Source: DASSUW01 sp963849695 (lineage in GTDB: Bacteria > Actinomycetota > Thermoleophilia > Solirubrobacterales > Solirubrobacteraceae). From it: a stretch of DNA of 64,000 nt. Below, piece by piece: positions 40,510-50,008 of the stretch. How positions within the stretch are numbered: the first letter of the stretch is position 1; each line of letters opens with the position of its first letter. Below the pieces are notes generated by a model. It worked only from the letters and a program-made list of their open reading frames with translations. It made no database searches and was not told the origin of the DNA. The position numbers and the translations under genes were made by a program. The DNA lies in the NCBI GenBank assembly GCA_963849695.1, contig CAWKIT010000034.1, positions 1 to 64,000 of the forward strand. Direction: 5' to 3'.

Positions 40510-40724
40510 TCGAGGATCGGGTCTCACTGATCGTGATCGGCGTGGCCGCGGTGATCTCGCTGGTCGCCTGGGCCACGCTCGTGGCCGTCCCCGCGTGGCG
40601 GTCGTACTGGCGGCTGCGCGAGCGGCTGCTGGCCGTGGTCATGAGCGTGTACGTGCTCGCGGCCTTCGTTCTGGCGGGCGCGCTGGCCGGCGGCGTCGTG
40701 CTCTGGTACTACGACCGTCTCTGA
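40506..40724 (+). CDS. Small two-segment membrane protein
   Basis: A 72 aa product with hydrophobic segments at about 7-29 and 42-66 and a short basic loop RSYWRLRERLL between them, ending YYDRL. The start overlaps the DedA/PAP2 stop by four bases and the PucR gene begins one base after its own stop. No family is recognised. Translational coupling suggests it supports the DedA/PAP2 protein. Confidence 0.65.
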   Translation: MIEDRVSLIVIGVAAVISLVAWATLVAVPAWRSYWRLRERLLAVVMSVYVLAAFVLAGALAGGVVLWYYDRL

Positions 40725-40725
40725 C

Positions 40726-41961
40726 ATGCCCGAGCCGATCCCCATCCGGCGCGACGTCGCGGCGGCGCCCGGCCTCGACGCGCTGACCGCGGTCACCGAC
40801 GCCGTCGAGTCGGGCCTCGGGCTGCCCGAGGTCGTCCGGGCCGCGGCACGAGCGCTCGACGCGTCGCTGGTACTGATCGACCGCACGAGCTCGGTGCTCG
40901 CCGTCGCCGCCCGCTCGACCGCCGACGAGCGCGCGCTGATGAGCGACGCCCCCGGCGTCGCCACGCACGAGCTGCGGGTGGGTGACACCGTCGTCGGCCG
41001 CCTGCGGGTTCGCGGCCGGTCGGGCGAGCCCGCACTCTCGCTGCTGCGGGTGGTGACGACGCTGATCGGCTCCGAGGTCGAGCGCCTGCGGGCGCCCGAG
41101 CGGGCGTCCGAGGCGGCGCAGGCCGCCTTCCTCGGCGCGGTGCTGCGGCGCGAGGTGACCGACCGCGGGGACATCGTCGCGCGCGCCTCCGAGCTCGGGG
41201 TCGACGTCGCGGCCGGCGCCGCGGTGATCGTCGTGCGCGCGCGTCACTTCGCGCCCGCCGACGACGACTGGCGCGCGCGCGTGCTGGCCGCCGCCGAGCG
41301 GGCGGCGCGGGCGAGCGCGCCCGGTTCGCTGGCCACCGTGATCGACGACCACGTGGTCCTGCTGGTGCCGGCCGAGCGCGACGCCGAGGTGCTCCGCGCC
41401 GCCGACGCGGTCGCCCGCGAGCTGCGCTCGAGCCTGCACGGCTTCACCTTCGCCCTCGGCCACTCACGGCTCGCGACCGACCCCGTCGACCTCTACCGGG
41501 CGGGCAACGAGGCGCTGCTCGCGGCCAACGTCGCCGAGGCCGGGACCGAGGACGCGGTGCTCGCGTTCGAGGAGACCGGCGCGTACCGGCTGCTGCTGCC
41601 GGCCATGAGCGAGGACCCGGCCGAGCTCGAGCGCTTCTTCGCCGAGACGGTCGAGCCGCTCGTGGCCTACGACGACCAGTACGAGACCGACCTCGTGCAG
41701 ACCTTGGAGACGTTCTTGGACGCCGACGCCAACGTCGCCGGCACCGCATCACGGCTGTTCACCCACCGCCACACGGTCCGCTACCGGCTCGAGCGCATCC
41801 GCGACCTCACTGGGCTCGACGTGTCATCGACCGACGGGCGCGAGAAGCTCGGGCTCGGGCTGAAGGCGATGCGCGTGCTCGGCATCGCGGCGCCGCGCGG
41901 CCCCGCCACCGAGCTCGGCGCCGAGGGCGGGCGCGTGCCGCGCGAGCCGCGCGATCGTTAG
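40726..41961 (+). CDS. PucR/CdaR-type transcriptional regulator
   Basis: At 411 aa the C-terminal HTH_30 domain is clear: ETDLVQTLETFLDADANVAGTASRLFTHRHTVRYRLERIRDLTGLD. A CdaR GGDEF-like region precedes it (FTFALGHSRLATDPVDLYRAGNEALLAANVAE), and an N-terminal sensory part resembles a GAF-like domain (LDASLVLIDRTSSVLAVAA). Targets are unknown; PucR-type proteins usually regulate catabolic or purine genes. Its end overlaps the convergent GNAT gene by four bases. Confidence 0.9.
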   Translation: MPEPIPIRRDVAAAPGLDALTAVTDAVESGLGLPEVVRAAARALDASLVLIDRTSSVLAVAARSTADERALMSDAPGVATHELRVGDTVVGRLRVRGRSGEPALSLLRVVTTLIGSEVERLRAPERASEAAQAAFLGAVLRREVTDRGDIVARASELGVDVAAGAAVIVVRARHFAPADDDWRARVLAAAERAARASAPGSLATVIDDHVVLLVPAERDAEVLRAADAVARELRSSLHGFTFALGHSRLATDPVDLYRAGNEALLAANVAEAGTEDAVLAFEETGAYRLLLPAMSEDPAELERFFAETVEPLVAYDDQYETDLVQTLETFLDADANVAGTASRLFTHRHTVRYRLERIRDLTGLDVSSTDGREKLGLGLKAMRVLGIAAPRGPATELGAEGGRVPREPRDR

Positions 41962-43154
41962 AAGACCTCCGGGCACCAGGGCGCCCGGTCGCCCATGAAG
42001 GCGCGGCTGGCGGCGGCGAGCGCGCCGCTGCGGAGCTCGCGCACGCGGCCGGCGCGGGCGAGCTGCTCGAGCGTCGTGGCGCCGAGGTAGACGGCACCCA
42101 GCTCCGCGGCGCCGAGCTCGAGCGCGGCCGGCGTGGCGGTCCGGGCGCACGTCGCGGTCGACCCGTCCCAGCGCAGCGCCCAGCGGCCGGCGTTCCACGG
42201 GCACACCTCGTCGGCGACCTCGAGGACGACTTCGAACGGCTCGCCGTAGGCGCGCTCGCTCAGCGCCCGCCGCAGGTCGACGAGCCGCACCCAGAGCGCG
42301 GGGGAGACCGAGACGCGCACGTGCACCGCGTTGTGGACCATGTGCGGCAGGGGGTCGTCGACCGCCGCGAGGTCCCAGGTGAGCTTGCGCGTGAGGTCGA
42401 GTCCGAGCAGGTAGCCCCAGATGGCCGCCAGCCCGTCCTCGGTCGCGGCCACGACATCGCGCACGAGCACTTCGCTCGCGGGACCCGCGTCGGCCCAGCG
42501 CGGCTTGACCGAGTACAGCGCGTAGGCGTCCTCCGTGACGGCGGCGCGGAGCGGCTCGGCGCCGTCGCGGTCGCTCTCGTGATCGCGCAGTCGGTCCTCC
42601 CACCAGGGACCGTCGCGGTCGAGCATGCCGGGCACCGTCGGGCGGACGGCGTCGAACACCGAGCGCATGGAGTCGAGCGCGTCAGCGGGCGCGAGCAGAT
42701 CTACCTGCGCGGTCGAGGTGCGGCGCATGCGAGCCACGAGCGTGTCGACCTCGAGCTCCGCCGACAGCGTCGCCATGCCATAGCCGAAGCGGCCGTAGAT
42801 CACGGGCTCGGAGGCCCATAGGGCGGCGACCGCCTCGCGGCCGCCGTCGTGGACGTCCGCGAGCTGGCGGCGCATCAGCGCGGTGAGCAGTCCGCGCCTT
42901 CGGTGCGTGGGACGCACGCCTACGAGCGTCACGCCTGCGACCGGCACCTCTCCGCCCGGCACCGTGAGGCGGCGCGAGAAGATCCCGGTTCCGGCGACGA
43001 TCCGCCCGCTGTCCCGCAACACGAGGATGCGCTCCGGCTCGAGGACCTTCTGCCAGCGCTCGAGCAGGTGGGAGCTGACGTCGAGGTGGAATGCCGAGAG
43101 GGCGGCGTCGAGGTAGTCGGGGATCTCGTCGGCGGTGATCGGCGCAGGCTCCAC
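41958..43154 (-). CDS. GNAT family N-acetyltransferase (Eis-like)
   Basis: Eis-type enzymes of about 400 aa acetylate amines, including aminoglycosides. This one has an N-terminal GNAT fold with the acetyl-CoA motif VTLVGVRPTHRRRGLLTALMRRQL, the second GNAT-like region with EPVIYGRFGYGMAT, and a C-terminal sterol-carrier-like domain (RTATPAALELGAAELGAVYLG). GTG 43154 fits the family start (VEPAPITADEIPDYL). An ATG at 43187 would overlap the start of the divergent phosphorylase by two bases. Confidence 0.85.
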   Translation of the reverse strand: MEPAPITADEIPDYLDAALSAFHLDVSSHLLERWQKVLEPERILVLRDSGRIVAGTGIFSRRLTVPGGEVPVAGVTLVGVRPTHRRRGLLTALMRRQLADVHDGGREAVAALWASEPVIYGRFGYGMATLSAELEVDTLVARMRRTSTAQVDLLAPADALDSMRSVFDAVRPTVPGMLDRDGPWWEDRLRDHESDRDGAEPLRAAVTEDAYALYSVKPRWADAGPASEVLVRDVVAATEDGLAAIWGYLLGLDLTRKLTWDLAAVDDPLPHMVHNAVHVRVSVSPALWVRLVDLRRALSERAYGEPFEVVLEVADEVCPWNAGRWALRWDGSTATCARTATPAALELGAAELGAVYLGATTLEQLARAGRVRELRSGALAAASRAFMGDRAPWCPEVF

Positions 43155-43185
43155 GCCCTGCAGGTTATGGGGATACTCCCGCGCC

Positions 43186-43974
43186 ATGCCGATCGCGATC
43201 ATCACCGGCTCCGGCACGTACTCGCTGCCCGGGTTCGAATCCCGTGACGCTGCGCTGGTGTCGACCAATTGGGGTGACGCGACGGTCTCACGCGGCGTGT
43301 TCGCGGGCACCGAGGTGCTGCACGTGTCACGCCACGGCGAGGGTCACCGTCGCCTCTCGAACCTGGTCACGCACCGGGCGAACATCGCGGCGCTCGCCGA
43401 GCTGGGGGCGGACGCGGTGATCGCCGTCACGGTCTGCGGCGCGGTCGATCCGGCGGTCGAGCTCGGGTCGCTCGCCTGCTTCGACGACCTGCACTTCCTC
43501 GCCAACCGGCTCGGTGACGGCGAGCTGTGCACGTTCTACTCGGAGCCCGGCGACCCCCGCCGCGGGCACTGGATCTTCGAGGGGCCGTTCTCCGGGCCGC
43601 TGCGGCGGGCATTGCTCGAAGGGGCGCGGGAGGCCGGCGTCGGGGTTCGCGACGGCGGCGTGTACGGGCACGTCGACGGCCCGCGGTTCAACACCCGGGC
43701 CGAGATCCGCGGGCTGGCGGCGTGCGGCGTCACGCACGTGTCGCAGACCGGGGGGCCGGAGGCGGTGCTGTGCGGCGAGATGGAGCTGCCGTACGCGCTG
43801 CTCGGCTACGCGACCGACTACGCCAACGGCGTCACCGAGGAGGCGACGCCGCTGCAGACGCTGCTGGACATGATGGCGGCGAGCACTGCGACGTTCGCCG
43901 CCGTGCTCGAGGCCGCGGTCCCGCGCGCCGCCGCCGCCGACCTGGCGCCGACGGGCACGGTCTTCCGCTTCTAG
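43186..43974 (+). CDS. MTAP/PNP family nucleoside phosphorylase
   Basis: A 262 aa protein of the phosphorylase superfamily: IAIITGSGTYSLPGFESRD opens it, with VLHVSRHGEGHRRLSNLVTHRANIAAL for phosphate and ribose binding, and VYGHVDGPRFNTRAEIRGLAACGVTHVSQTGGPEAVLCGEMELPYALLGYATDYANG at the base site. The pattern is closest to 5'-methylthioadenosine phosphorylase or related purine phosphorylases; substrate choice is not settled by sequence. It would work in methionine/purine salvage. Confidence 0.86.
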   Translation: MPIAIITGSGTYSLPGFESRDAALVSTNWGDATVSRGVFAGTEVLHVSRHGEGHRRLSNLVTHRANIAALAELGADAVIAVTVCGAVDPAVELGSLACFDDLHFLANRLGDGELCTFYSEPGDPRRGHWIFEGPFSGPLRRALLEGAREAGVGVRDGGVYGHVDGPRFNTRAEIRGLAACGVTHVSQTGGPEAVLCGEMELPYALLGYATDYANGVTEEATPLQTLLDMMAASTATFAAVLEAAVPRAAAADLAPTGTVFRF

Positions 43975-45734
43975 CCCCGCCGCTTCTTGCCGACGACCCG
44001 AACCTGCGTCTGCGCGCGGCCGGTGATCACGATGTCGGGATCGCGGAAGGCCCGGCCGTCGACGCCGCCGATTCGCAACCTGACACCGTCCCAGATCGTC
44101 AGCGCGTTGATCGCCTTGATGAGGTCGTCGAGCCTGGCAGGCCGCGGCTCTTCGTCGTCGTCGTCCTCGATCCCGAGGATCAGCTCGAATAGGTCGTCTT
44201 CGTATGACGCGTCTCGCAGGCCGCCCAGCCTCAGTACCCGCCGGCCCGGTTCGGCACCGCGCGGGATGCGGACGCGGTAGCGCCTCGTGAAGGTGCCGCC
44301 GCGGAGCCGCTGCAGCGATACGCGCAGGGTTGCCATCTGGCCGGGCTTCACGCGCCGCGGCGCCTTGACGCGGTGGATGAAGGCGAGTCGCTCACCGCGG
44401 CGGATGCGAACGTCGGACCGGACCGTCGCCACGTGCGGCGGCCGGCCCCGGTAGGCGTCGATGATGTTGAAGGCCAGATAGGCGTCCATGGCGGCGTTGA
44501 AGGCGATCGGGTTGCCGATCGGTCCGCTGAACGGGTCGAACAGGGACGACGACACGTAGCGGTTGCAGAACCGCGCCGGGCGTTTCGGGCGCTCGGCGAA
44601 GGTGATCTTCAGGCACGCTCGGCCGGTCAGGCGGCCGGGCGCGCTTTGCATCGAGCCGCCCGCGGCCTGCGCGATCGCCAGCGGGCCGACCGAGCCGAGC
44701 GCCGAGAACCCCGTCGGATTGTCGACGTCGGTCTCGTCCGGGATCCTCGCCTCGACGGTCTTCGTCGCCCCGGTGTCGTCGTCCTTGCCGGTCGCGCGCA
44801 GATGCGTCATGCGCGGGAGCGCGCCGACGCTCCCGACGACGGCGGCGAACGCGTCGTTGGAGATCGTCCCGAGGTCATGCCCGGCGACGGCGAGCTTGTA
44901 CGAGCCGCCCGTCATCAGCGCGTTCGGGTCGTTGACGACGTGGTAGACGTAGGCGTCCTGGAGCAGCAGGCGGCGTGCGCCCGCGCTCTCGAACGGGTGG
45001 CCGAACGACCAGACGGTGGGCCCGTCGGTATAGGCGACGGTGCCGATCGCGCCGATGCGCAGGTCGCCGGTCGAGTAGCCGACCGAGACGGCCGAGCCGG
45101 GCTGGAGCTGCTGCACCGGGAAGCTGCCGAGCGGGCCCGCGGGAACCGCGATGATCGGACGGCCGACCCGCTTGCCGGTCTGCTCGAGCGCGCGGCCCAG
45201 CTGGGGCGAGACGCCGCTGATCGTGAGCGGGCCGAGCAGCGGCTTGGTGCCCTCGCGGCGGATCCGGCGGATGGCGGCGGCGGCGCGGGCCGAGGCCGGC
45301 CCGTCACCCGTGCGTGGAACCGGCGGGTGTGCGGGGTTGGCCAGGATCGCCTCGATCGGCGTCGCCAGGACGACTTTGCCGCCGTACTCGCCGATCGACG
45401 TCGAGATCGCGCCGATGTTGCGCGCGACGCCGTCGGCCCCCGGGCAGTAGATCGGGGAGCCCGAGAAGCCGGGCCCGATGCCGGTGGCGTCGACCGCCGG
45501 GCCGGAGGCCTGGATCAGGATCCGCGGCCCGTCCGACGTCGGCTCGCCGTCGATCACGTCGAGCACCTGGACGTTGAACGACGAGATCGCCGTCCCCTTC
45601 ACCACCGAGTAGCCCGTGCACTGCATCCCGGCGCGGACGTCGCTGAGCGCCATGATCGGGTCGCCGGCGGCGGCCGTGGAGGCGGGGAGGAGAAGGGCCG
45701 CGGCCGTGGCGGCGGCGAGCAGTCTGGCGCGCAT
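43971..45734 (-). CDS. Secreted SpoIVB peptidase S55-domain protein
   Basis: The 587 aa product has a clear signal peptide (LLAAATAAALLLPASTAAAG) and then an S55-like fold: MALSDVRAGMQCTGYSVVKGTAIS, the serine motif GPGFSGSPIY at residues 87-96, AISTSIGEYGGKVVLATPIEAIL and the IGTVAYTDGPTVWSFGHPFESAG block. The long C-terminal half is beta-rich without a named domain. In Bacillus, SpoIVB cleaves a membrane complex at sporulation; here a signalling or housekeeping role outside the cell is likely, with no sporulation genes in sight. Confidence 0.88.
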   Translation of the reverse strand: MRARLLAAATAAALLLPASTAAAGDPIMALSDVRAGMQCTGYSVVKGTAISSFNVQVLDVIDGEPTSDGPRILIQASGPAVDATGIGPGFSGSPIYCPGADGVARNIGAISTSIGEYGGKVVLATPIEAILANPAHPPVPRTGDGPASARAAAAIRRIRREGTKPLLGPLTISGVSPQLGRALEQTGKRVGRPIIAVPAGPLGSFPVQQLQPGSAVSVGYSTGDLRIGAIGTVAYTDGPTVWSFGHPFESAGARRLLLQDAYVYHVVNDPNALMTGGSYKLAVAGHDLGTISNDAFAAVVGSVGALPRMTHLRATGKDDDTGATKTVEARIPDETDVDNPTGFSALGSVGPLAIAQAAGGSMQSAPGRLTGRACLKITFAERPKRPARFCNRYVSSSLFDPFSGPIGNPIAFNAAMDAYLAFNIIDAYRGRPPHVATVRSDVRIRRGERLAFIHRVKAPRRVKPGQMATLRVSLQRLRGGTFTRRYRVRIPRGAEPGRRVLRLGGLRDASYEDDLFELILGIEDDDDEEPRPARLDDLIKAINALTIWDGVRLRIGGVDGRAFRDPDIVITGRAQTQVRVVGKKRRG

Positions 45735-45806
45735 GTAGCGTCAGCGTAATGCCGACGGACGGGGATGCGCAGGCATTTCCAGTGGTCTGGCCGAAAATCC
45801 GACACG

Positions 45807-46685
45807 CTACGAGCTCACACCCACCACCGCCGCCGTCTTCGCGGGGACCACCACCGCCCGCTGATCGACCGCTGGCTCGGAGGCGTCCACTTCGGCCCCG
45901 GCCGGCCCGACTGGACCTGGGACGCCACCGAGCGCCGGCCCGTCCTGCGCACCTGATCCACGCTCGGCCTCGTATGCCCGCACCCACTTCCGGATTGCGT
46001 TGTCCGACACGCCGTACTTCCGCCCCACCGCGCGCCAACTCGTCGCCGCGATCTCGGCTATCAGCTGCTCGTACGGCGGCCGCTCGACGCGACGGCGCAC
46101 GACGTACGCATCTCGACTGGCATCCGACTGCGCGCCGCAACGGTGCGAGCAGTGCAGCTGCTTGGAGCTCGAGGGCCTGAACGGTGAGCCGCAGACGGCG
46201 CACCTTCGCGGGTGACCGACGTTGCGCCCGCAGTGCGTGTCGAGCGTTGCCGCGCAGTTGGGACAGAGGATCCGCAGATTCTCGAGCCGATGGTCGTCAC
46301 TCACGCCGTTGACGTGATCGAGGATCAGCGACATGCGTCTGCCCCGCCACAACTCATCCTGACCGCACATCTCGCAGAGGGGGCGCTTGAGCCCTTCCGC
46401 GTAGAGCCGCTTCTTGAGTTGCACGCGCGAGAACGCCGACCCTTCCACGAGGACTTCGTCGAGCGGCCGTGCAGTCCACTGGTTCTGGCGCAACCGTTCG
46501 CGGCTGGCCTCATGCGGGTCGAAGTGGTCGACCGGAATTCGCCAAACCTCGAGTGCGTAGCGCTTCAGGGTGCGCCAATTGTTGCCGGTCGCGCACATGT
46601 CAAGACCGCGAAGCGCCTCGGCGAATGACTTCGACGCTGCAATCGCGGCTCTCGCCTCCGCCTCCGAATACCGCGGGCCGCTCAT
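45807..46685 (-). CDS. HNH endonuclease with C-terminal HTH
   Basis: The 292 aa protein has a DNA-binding N-terminus (NNWRTLKRYALEVWRIPVDHFDPH) and an HNH nuclease core at about 104-150: CEMC, then ILDHVNG, RLENLRILCPNC. A second zinc knuckle lies at C162, C165, C179 and C183, and an HTH at 215-236 (WRAVGRKYGVSDNAIRKWVRAYEAE). The layout is that of free-standing homing-type endonucleases. The last ~45 residues are Gly/Pro/Ala-rich and may be run-on. ATG 46685 is chosen because an SOS-like palindrome ends just upstream. It lies directly downstream of tRNA-Gln on the same strand, a typical site for mobile insertions. Confidence 0.87.
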   Translation of the reverse strand: MSGPRYSEAEARAAIAASKSFAEALRGLDMCATGNNWRTLKRYALEVWRIPVDHFDPHEASRERLRQNQWTARPLDEVLVEGSAFSRVQLKKRLYAEGLKRPLCEMCGQDELWRGRRMSLILDHVNGVSDDHRLENLRILCPNCAATLDTHCGRNVGHPRRCAVCGSPFRPSSSKQLHCSHRCGAQSDASRDAYVVRRRVERPPYEQLIAEIAATSWRAVGRKYGVSDNAIRKWVRAYEAERGSGAQDGPALGGVPGPVGPAGAEVDASEPAVDQRAVVVPAKTAAVVGVSS

Positions 46686-46686
46686 A

Positions 46687-46702
46687 GCGAACACATGTTC
46701 GC
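46687..46702. promoter_or_regulatory. SOS-box-like palindrome (LexA operator) before the HNH gene
   Basis: GCGAACACATGTTCGC is a perfect 16-base inverted repeat that fits the Gram-positive/actinobacterial LexA consensus CGAAC-N4-GTTCG. It ends one base from the HNH start codon and lies 22 bases past the tRNA-Gln 3' end, a good position for repression. Binding is inferred, not shown. Confidence 0.65.
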
Positions 46703-46724
46703 AAGGGGCACGGACGGATTATTA

Positions 46725-46796
46725 CTGGGGGGCCCGGGCTCGAACCGGAATTCCTAGGACCAAAACCTAGTGTGTTGCCTATTACACTACCCCCCA
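46725..46796 (-). tRNA. tRNA-Gln (TTG anticodon)
   Basis: Reading the minus strand, a 72-base cloverleaf folds fully. The acceptor stem TGGGGGG pairs with CCCCCCA before discriminator G. The D arm contains the AATAGGC loop, and the anticodon stem CTAGG/CCTAG holds loop TTTTGGT with anticodon TTG. The T arm is CCGG-TTCGAGC-CCGG. The U-A first acceptor pair is usual for bacterial tRNA-Gln. The CCA end is not encoded. The HNH gene follows immediately downstream. Confidence 0.95.
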
Positions 46797-46869
46797 ACAG
46801 ATCCACACATCGCATGCGGGTCGAAGTGGCCGCATCGGGGCGAGGCCGAACCGATACTACGATGCCCGC

Positions 46870-48240
46870 GTGCCTGAACCCACTGTCGTGATCCTCGCCG
46901 CCGGCGAGGGCACCCGCATGCGCTCGTCGGTCCCCAAGGTCCTGCATCCGTTGTGCGGGAGACCGCTGATCGCATGGGCGGTCGACGCGGCGCGTGGCGC
47001 GGGTGCCGGCCGGGTGATCGTGGTCGACAACCCGAAGCGGCGCCTCGCCGAGCATCTGCCGGACGGGGTGGAGGTCGCGATCCAGGAGCAGCCGCGCGGG
47101 ACCGGCGACGCGGTCGCGGCGGCGGCGGCGCTGCTCGACGGCGACGAGACGGCGGTGGTGATCAACGGAGACCTCGCGCTGCTGACGGCCGAGGCCATCG
47201 AGGGACTGGTGGAGCGCCATGGGGCGGCCGGGGCGGCGGCCACGATGGCGACCATGGAGCTCGACGAACCCGGCGAGTACGGACGTGTGATCCGGGATAC
47301 CGACGGCTCGGTGCTGAGGGTCGCCGAGGCCAGGACGGCCGGCGACGCCACCCCGGAGGAGCTCGAGATCCGCGAGGTCAACGCCGGCGTCTACGCGTTC
47401 GAGGTCGAAGCCCTCAAGGCCGCGCTCGGGACCCTCGACCCGGACAACGCGCAGGGCGAGCTGTATCTGCCGGACGTGCTCCCGGCCGTCCGCGCGGCGG
47501 GCCACACCGTCGCCGCGCACCCGATCGGCGACCCCGATCTCACGCACGGCGTCGACGACCGGGTCGACCTCGCGTACGCGCACGAGGTCGCCCAGCGGCG
47601 GATCCTGGAAGCGCACATGCGCGACGGGGTCACGATCGTCGACCCCGCCTCCACGCGCATCGACGCCGGCGTCGTCATCGGCCGCGACACGACGATCGAG
47701 CCGTTCACCCAGCTCAAAGGCACGACGGCGATCGGCGAGAGCAGCGTGGTCGGCGCGTTCACAACGCTGATCGACACCCACGTCGGCGACGGCGTCACGA
47801 TCCTCCAGTCCCACCTGAACCAGGCGCGCGTCGACGACCGGGCGATCGTCGGCCCCTTCAGCTACCTGCGCCCCGGCGCGCACCTGCACGAGCGCGCCAA
47901 GGCCGGGACGTTCGTCGAGATCAAGAACTCCGAGATCGGCGCCGGGACCAAGGTGCCGCACCTGTCGTACATCGGCGACGCCGACGTGGGGGAGGGGACC
48001 AACATCGGCGCGGGCAACATCACCGCCAACTACGACGGCCGCCGCAAGCACCGCACCACGATCGGCGCGAACGTGCGGACGAGCGTCGACACCGCTTTTG
48101 TCGCCCCCGTGACGGTCGGCGACAACGCCTACACGGGCGCCGGCAGCGTGATCACCGAGGACGTGCCGGCCGGCGCCCTCGGAATCGCCCGCGCGAGGCA
48201 GACGAACATCGAGGGCTACGCCGACCGCAAACAGCGGTGA
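46870..48240 (+). CDS. glmU: Bifunctional N-acetylglucosamine-1-phosphate uridyltransferase/glucosamine-1-phosphate acetyltransferase
   Basis: Makes UDP-GlcNAc for the cell wall. The 456 aa protein has the uridyltransferase signature VVILAAGEGTRMRSSVPKVLHPLCGRPLI at residues 5-33, EQPRGTGDAVAAA, NGDLALL, and the linker to a left-handed beta-helix built of hexapeptides (FSYLRPGAHLHERAKAGTFVEIKNSEIGAG..., YIGDADVGEGTNIGAGNITANYDG) that carries acetyltransferase activity. GTG start; GATACTAC just upstream could serve as a -10. It is followed by prs, the usual order glmU-prs. Confidence 0.96.
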   Translation: MPEPTVVILAAGEGTRMRSSVPKVLHPLCGRPLIAWAVDAARGAGAGRVIVVDNPKRRLAEHLPDGVEVAIQEQPRGTGDAVAAAAALLDGDETAVVINGDLALLTAEAIEGLVERHGAAGAAATMATMELDEPGEYGRVIRDTDGSVLRVAEARTAGDATPEELEIREVNAGVYAFEVEALKAALGTLDPDNAQGELYLPDVLPAVRAAGHTVAAHPIGDPDLTHGVDDRVDLAYAHEVAQRRILEAHMRDGVTIVDPASTRIDAGVVIGRDTTIEPFTQLKGTTAIGESSVVGAFTTLIDTHVGDGVTILQSHLNQARVDDRAIVGPFSYLRPGAHLHERAKAGTFVEIKNSEIGAGTKVPHLSYIGDADVGEGTNIGAGNITANYDGRRKHRTTIGANVRTSVDTAFVAPVTVGDNAYTGAGSVITEDVPAGALGIARARQTNIEGYADRKQR

Positions 48241-48285
48241 CCCAGCGCGACGGCGTCCACCGCCCGTCGTAAAATCGGTGACGCC

Positions 48286-49307
<1,022 letters not shown>

Positions 49308-49311
<4 letters not shown>

Positions 49312-49598
49312 GCGCCCACCGCCTCCAGGAGCTGCTGGGCCTCTCCGACGAGGAGCTGCTGGCGATCCTCGACGCCGACCCGCTCGAGGTGGTCGGCGGC
49401 GACCTCGATCACAAGCCCGAGCTGCCGATCCTGCTCGACCTGCTGGCGGAGCACGACGAGAGCGGGCTCAAGCGCTGGGTGCGCGCGGAGGGACCGGACG
49501 GCCGCCCGATCGAGCTCCTCACGCGCAGGGACTTCGCGGCGTTCGAGAACGCGCTGGTCACCTTCCGTGATCGTGGCTTCATCATCAGGAAACGGTGA
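49308..49598 (+). CDS. Hypothetical 96-residue protein, probable CTG start
   Basis: A frame with sensible composition begins at the prs stop: SAHRLQELLGLSDEELLAIL leads an acidic helical region (DADPLEVVGGDLDHKPELPIL) and a conserved-looking end RDFAAFENALVTFRDRGFIIRKR. No ATG, GTG or TTG precedes the first helix. CTG at 49308 overlaps the prs stop as CTGA, as in pth and the 46-residue gene at 13197. GTG codons inside the gene would remove the first third. Family unknown; tight coupling to prs suggests a link to it. Confidence 0.6.
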
Positions 49599-49640
49599 GC
49601 GCGGCTTACTCGCACTCGCAGGCTCGTGCGAGCGCCTTGA

Positions 49641-49916
49641 TTACTCGGCGTCGGGGCGCTTCTCGCCGGGCCAGTGGCCCGTGAGATGCCGCCAGCCGAT
49701 CGCGCCGTACCGATTGACGACCACGCGCGTGACCTTGAAGATCACGCCCTGCACGGCGGCGGCCGCGATCACTCGGCTCCACGACGTCTCCTCGGTCGTG
49801 GCCTCGGGTGGCTCCTCGTCGTCGATCTTCCCCCACGCGACGTCGAACAGCCGCTTGCCGAGCAGGCCCGCCAGTAGCCCGAGCAGGATCCCGAACGGCT
49901 TGTAGATCAGCCCCAT
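49641..49916 (-). CDS. DUF4235 domain membrane protein
   Basis: The 91 aa product starts MGLIYKPFGILLGLLAGLLGKRLFDVAWGKIDDEEPPE and has a second hydrophobic helix SWSRVIAAAAVQGVIFKVTRVVVNRYGA, the layout of DUF4235 proteins common in Actinobacteria. Role unknown. It ends convergent to the prs-linked small gene; a short palindrome around 49611-49636 lies between. Confidence 0.85.
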   Translation of the reverse strand: MGLIYKPFGILLGLLAGLLGKRLFDVAWGKIDDEEPPEATTEETSWSRVIAAAAVQGVIFKVTRVVVNRYGAIGWRHLTGHWPGEKRPDAE

Positions 49917-50008
49917 GGCCGCGGACTCTACCCGTGGTCGAAAAGACCCAGTCAAACGGTCGGTGTTGCGATGTCCGCGGTCGCGTTAAATATGTCGTTC
50001 ACAGGACG

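Noticed and set aside
45765..45956. Short plus-strand frame ending DWTWDATERRPVLRT opposite the HNH tail
   Set aside because: Looks somewhat protein-like, but there is no ribosome site or recognised family, and it lies wholly antisense to the HNH gene; left out, though the HNH tail itself is also doubtful.
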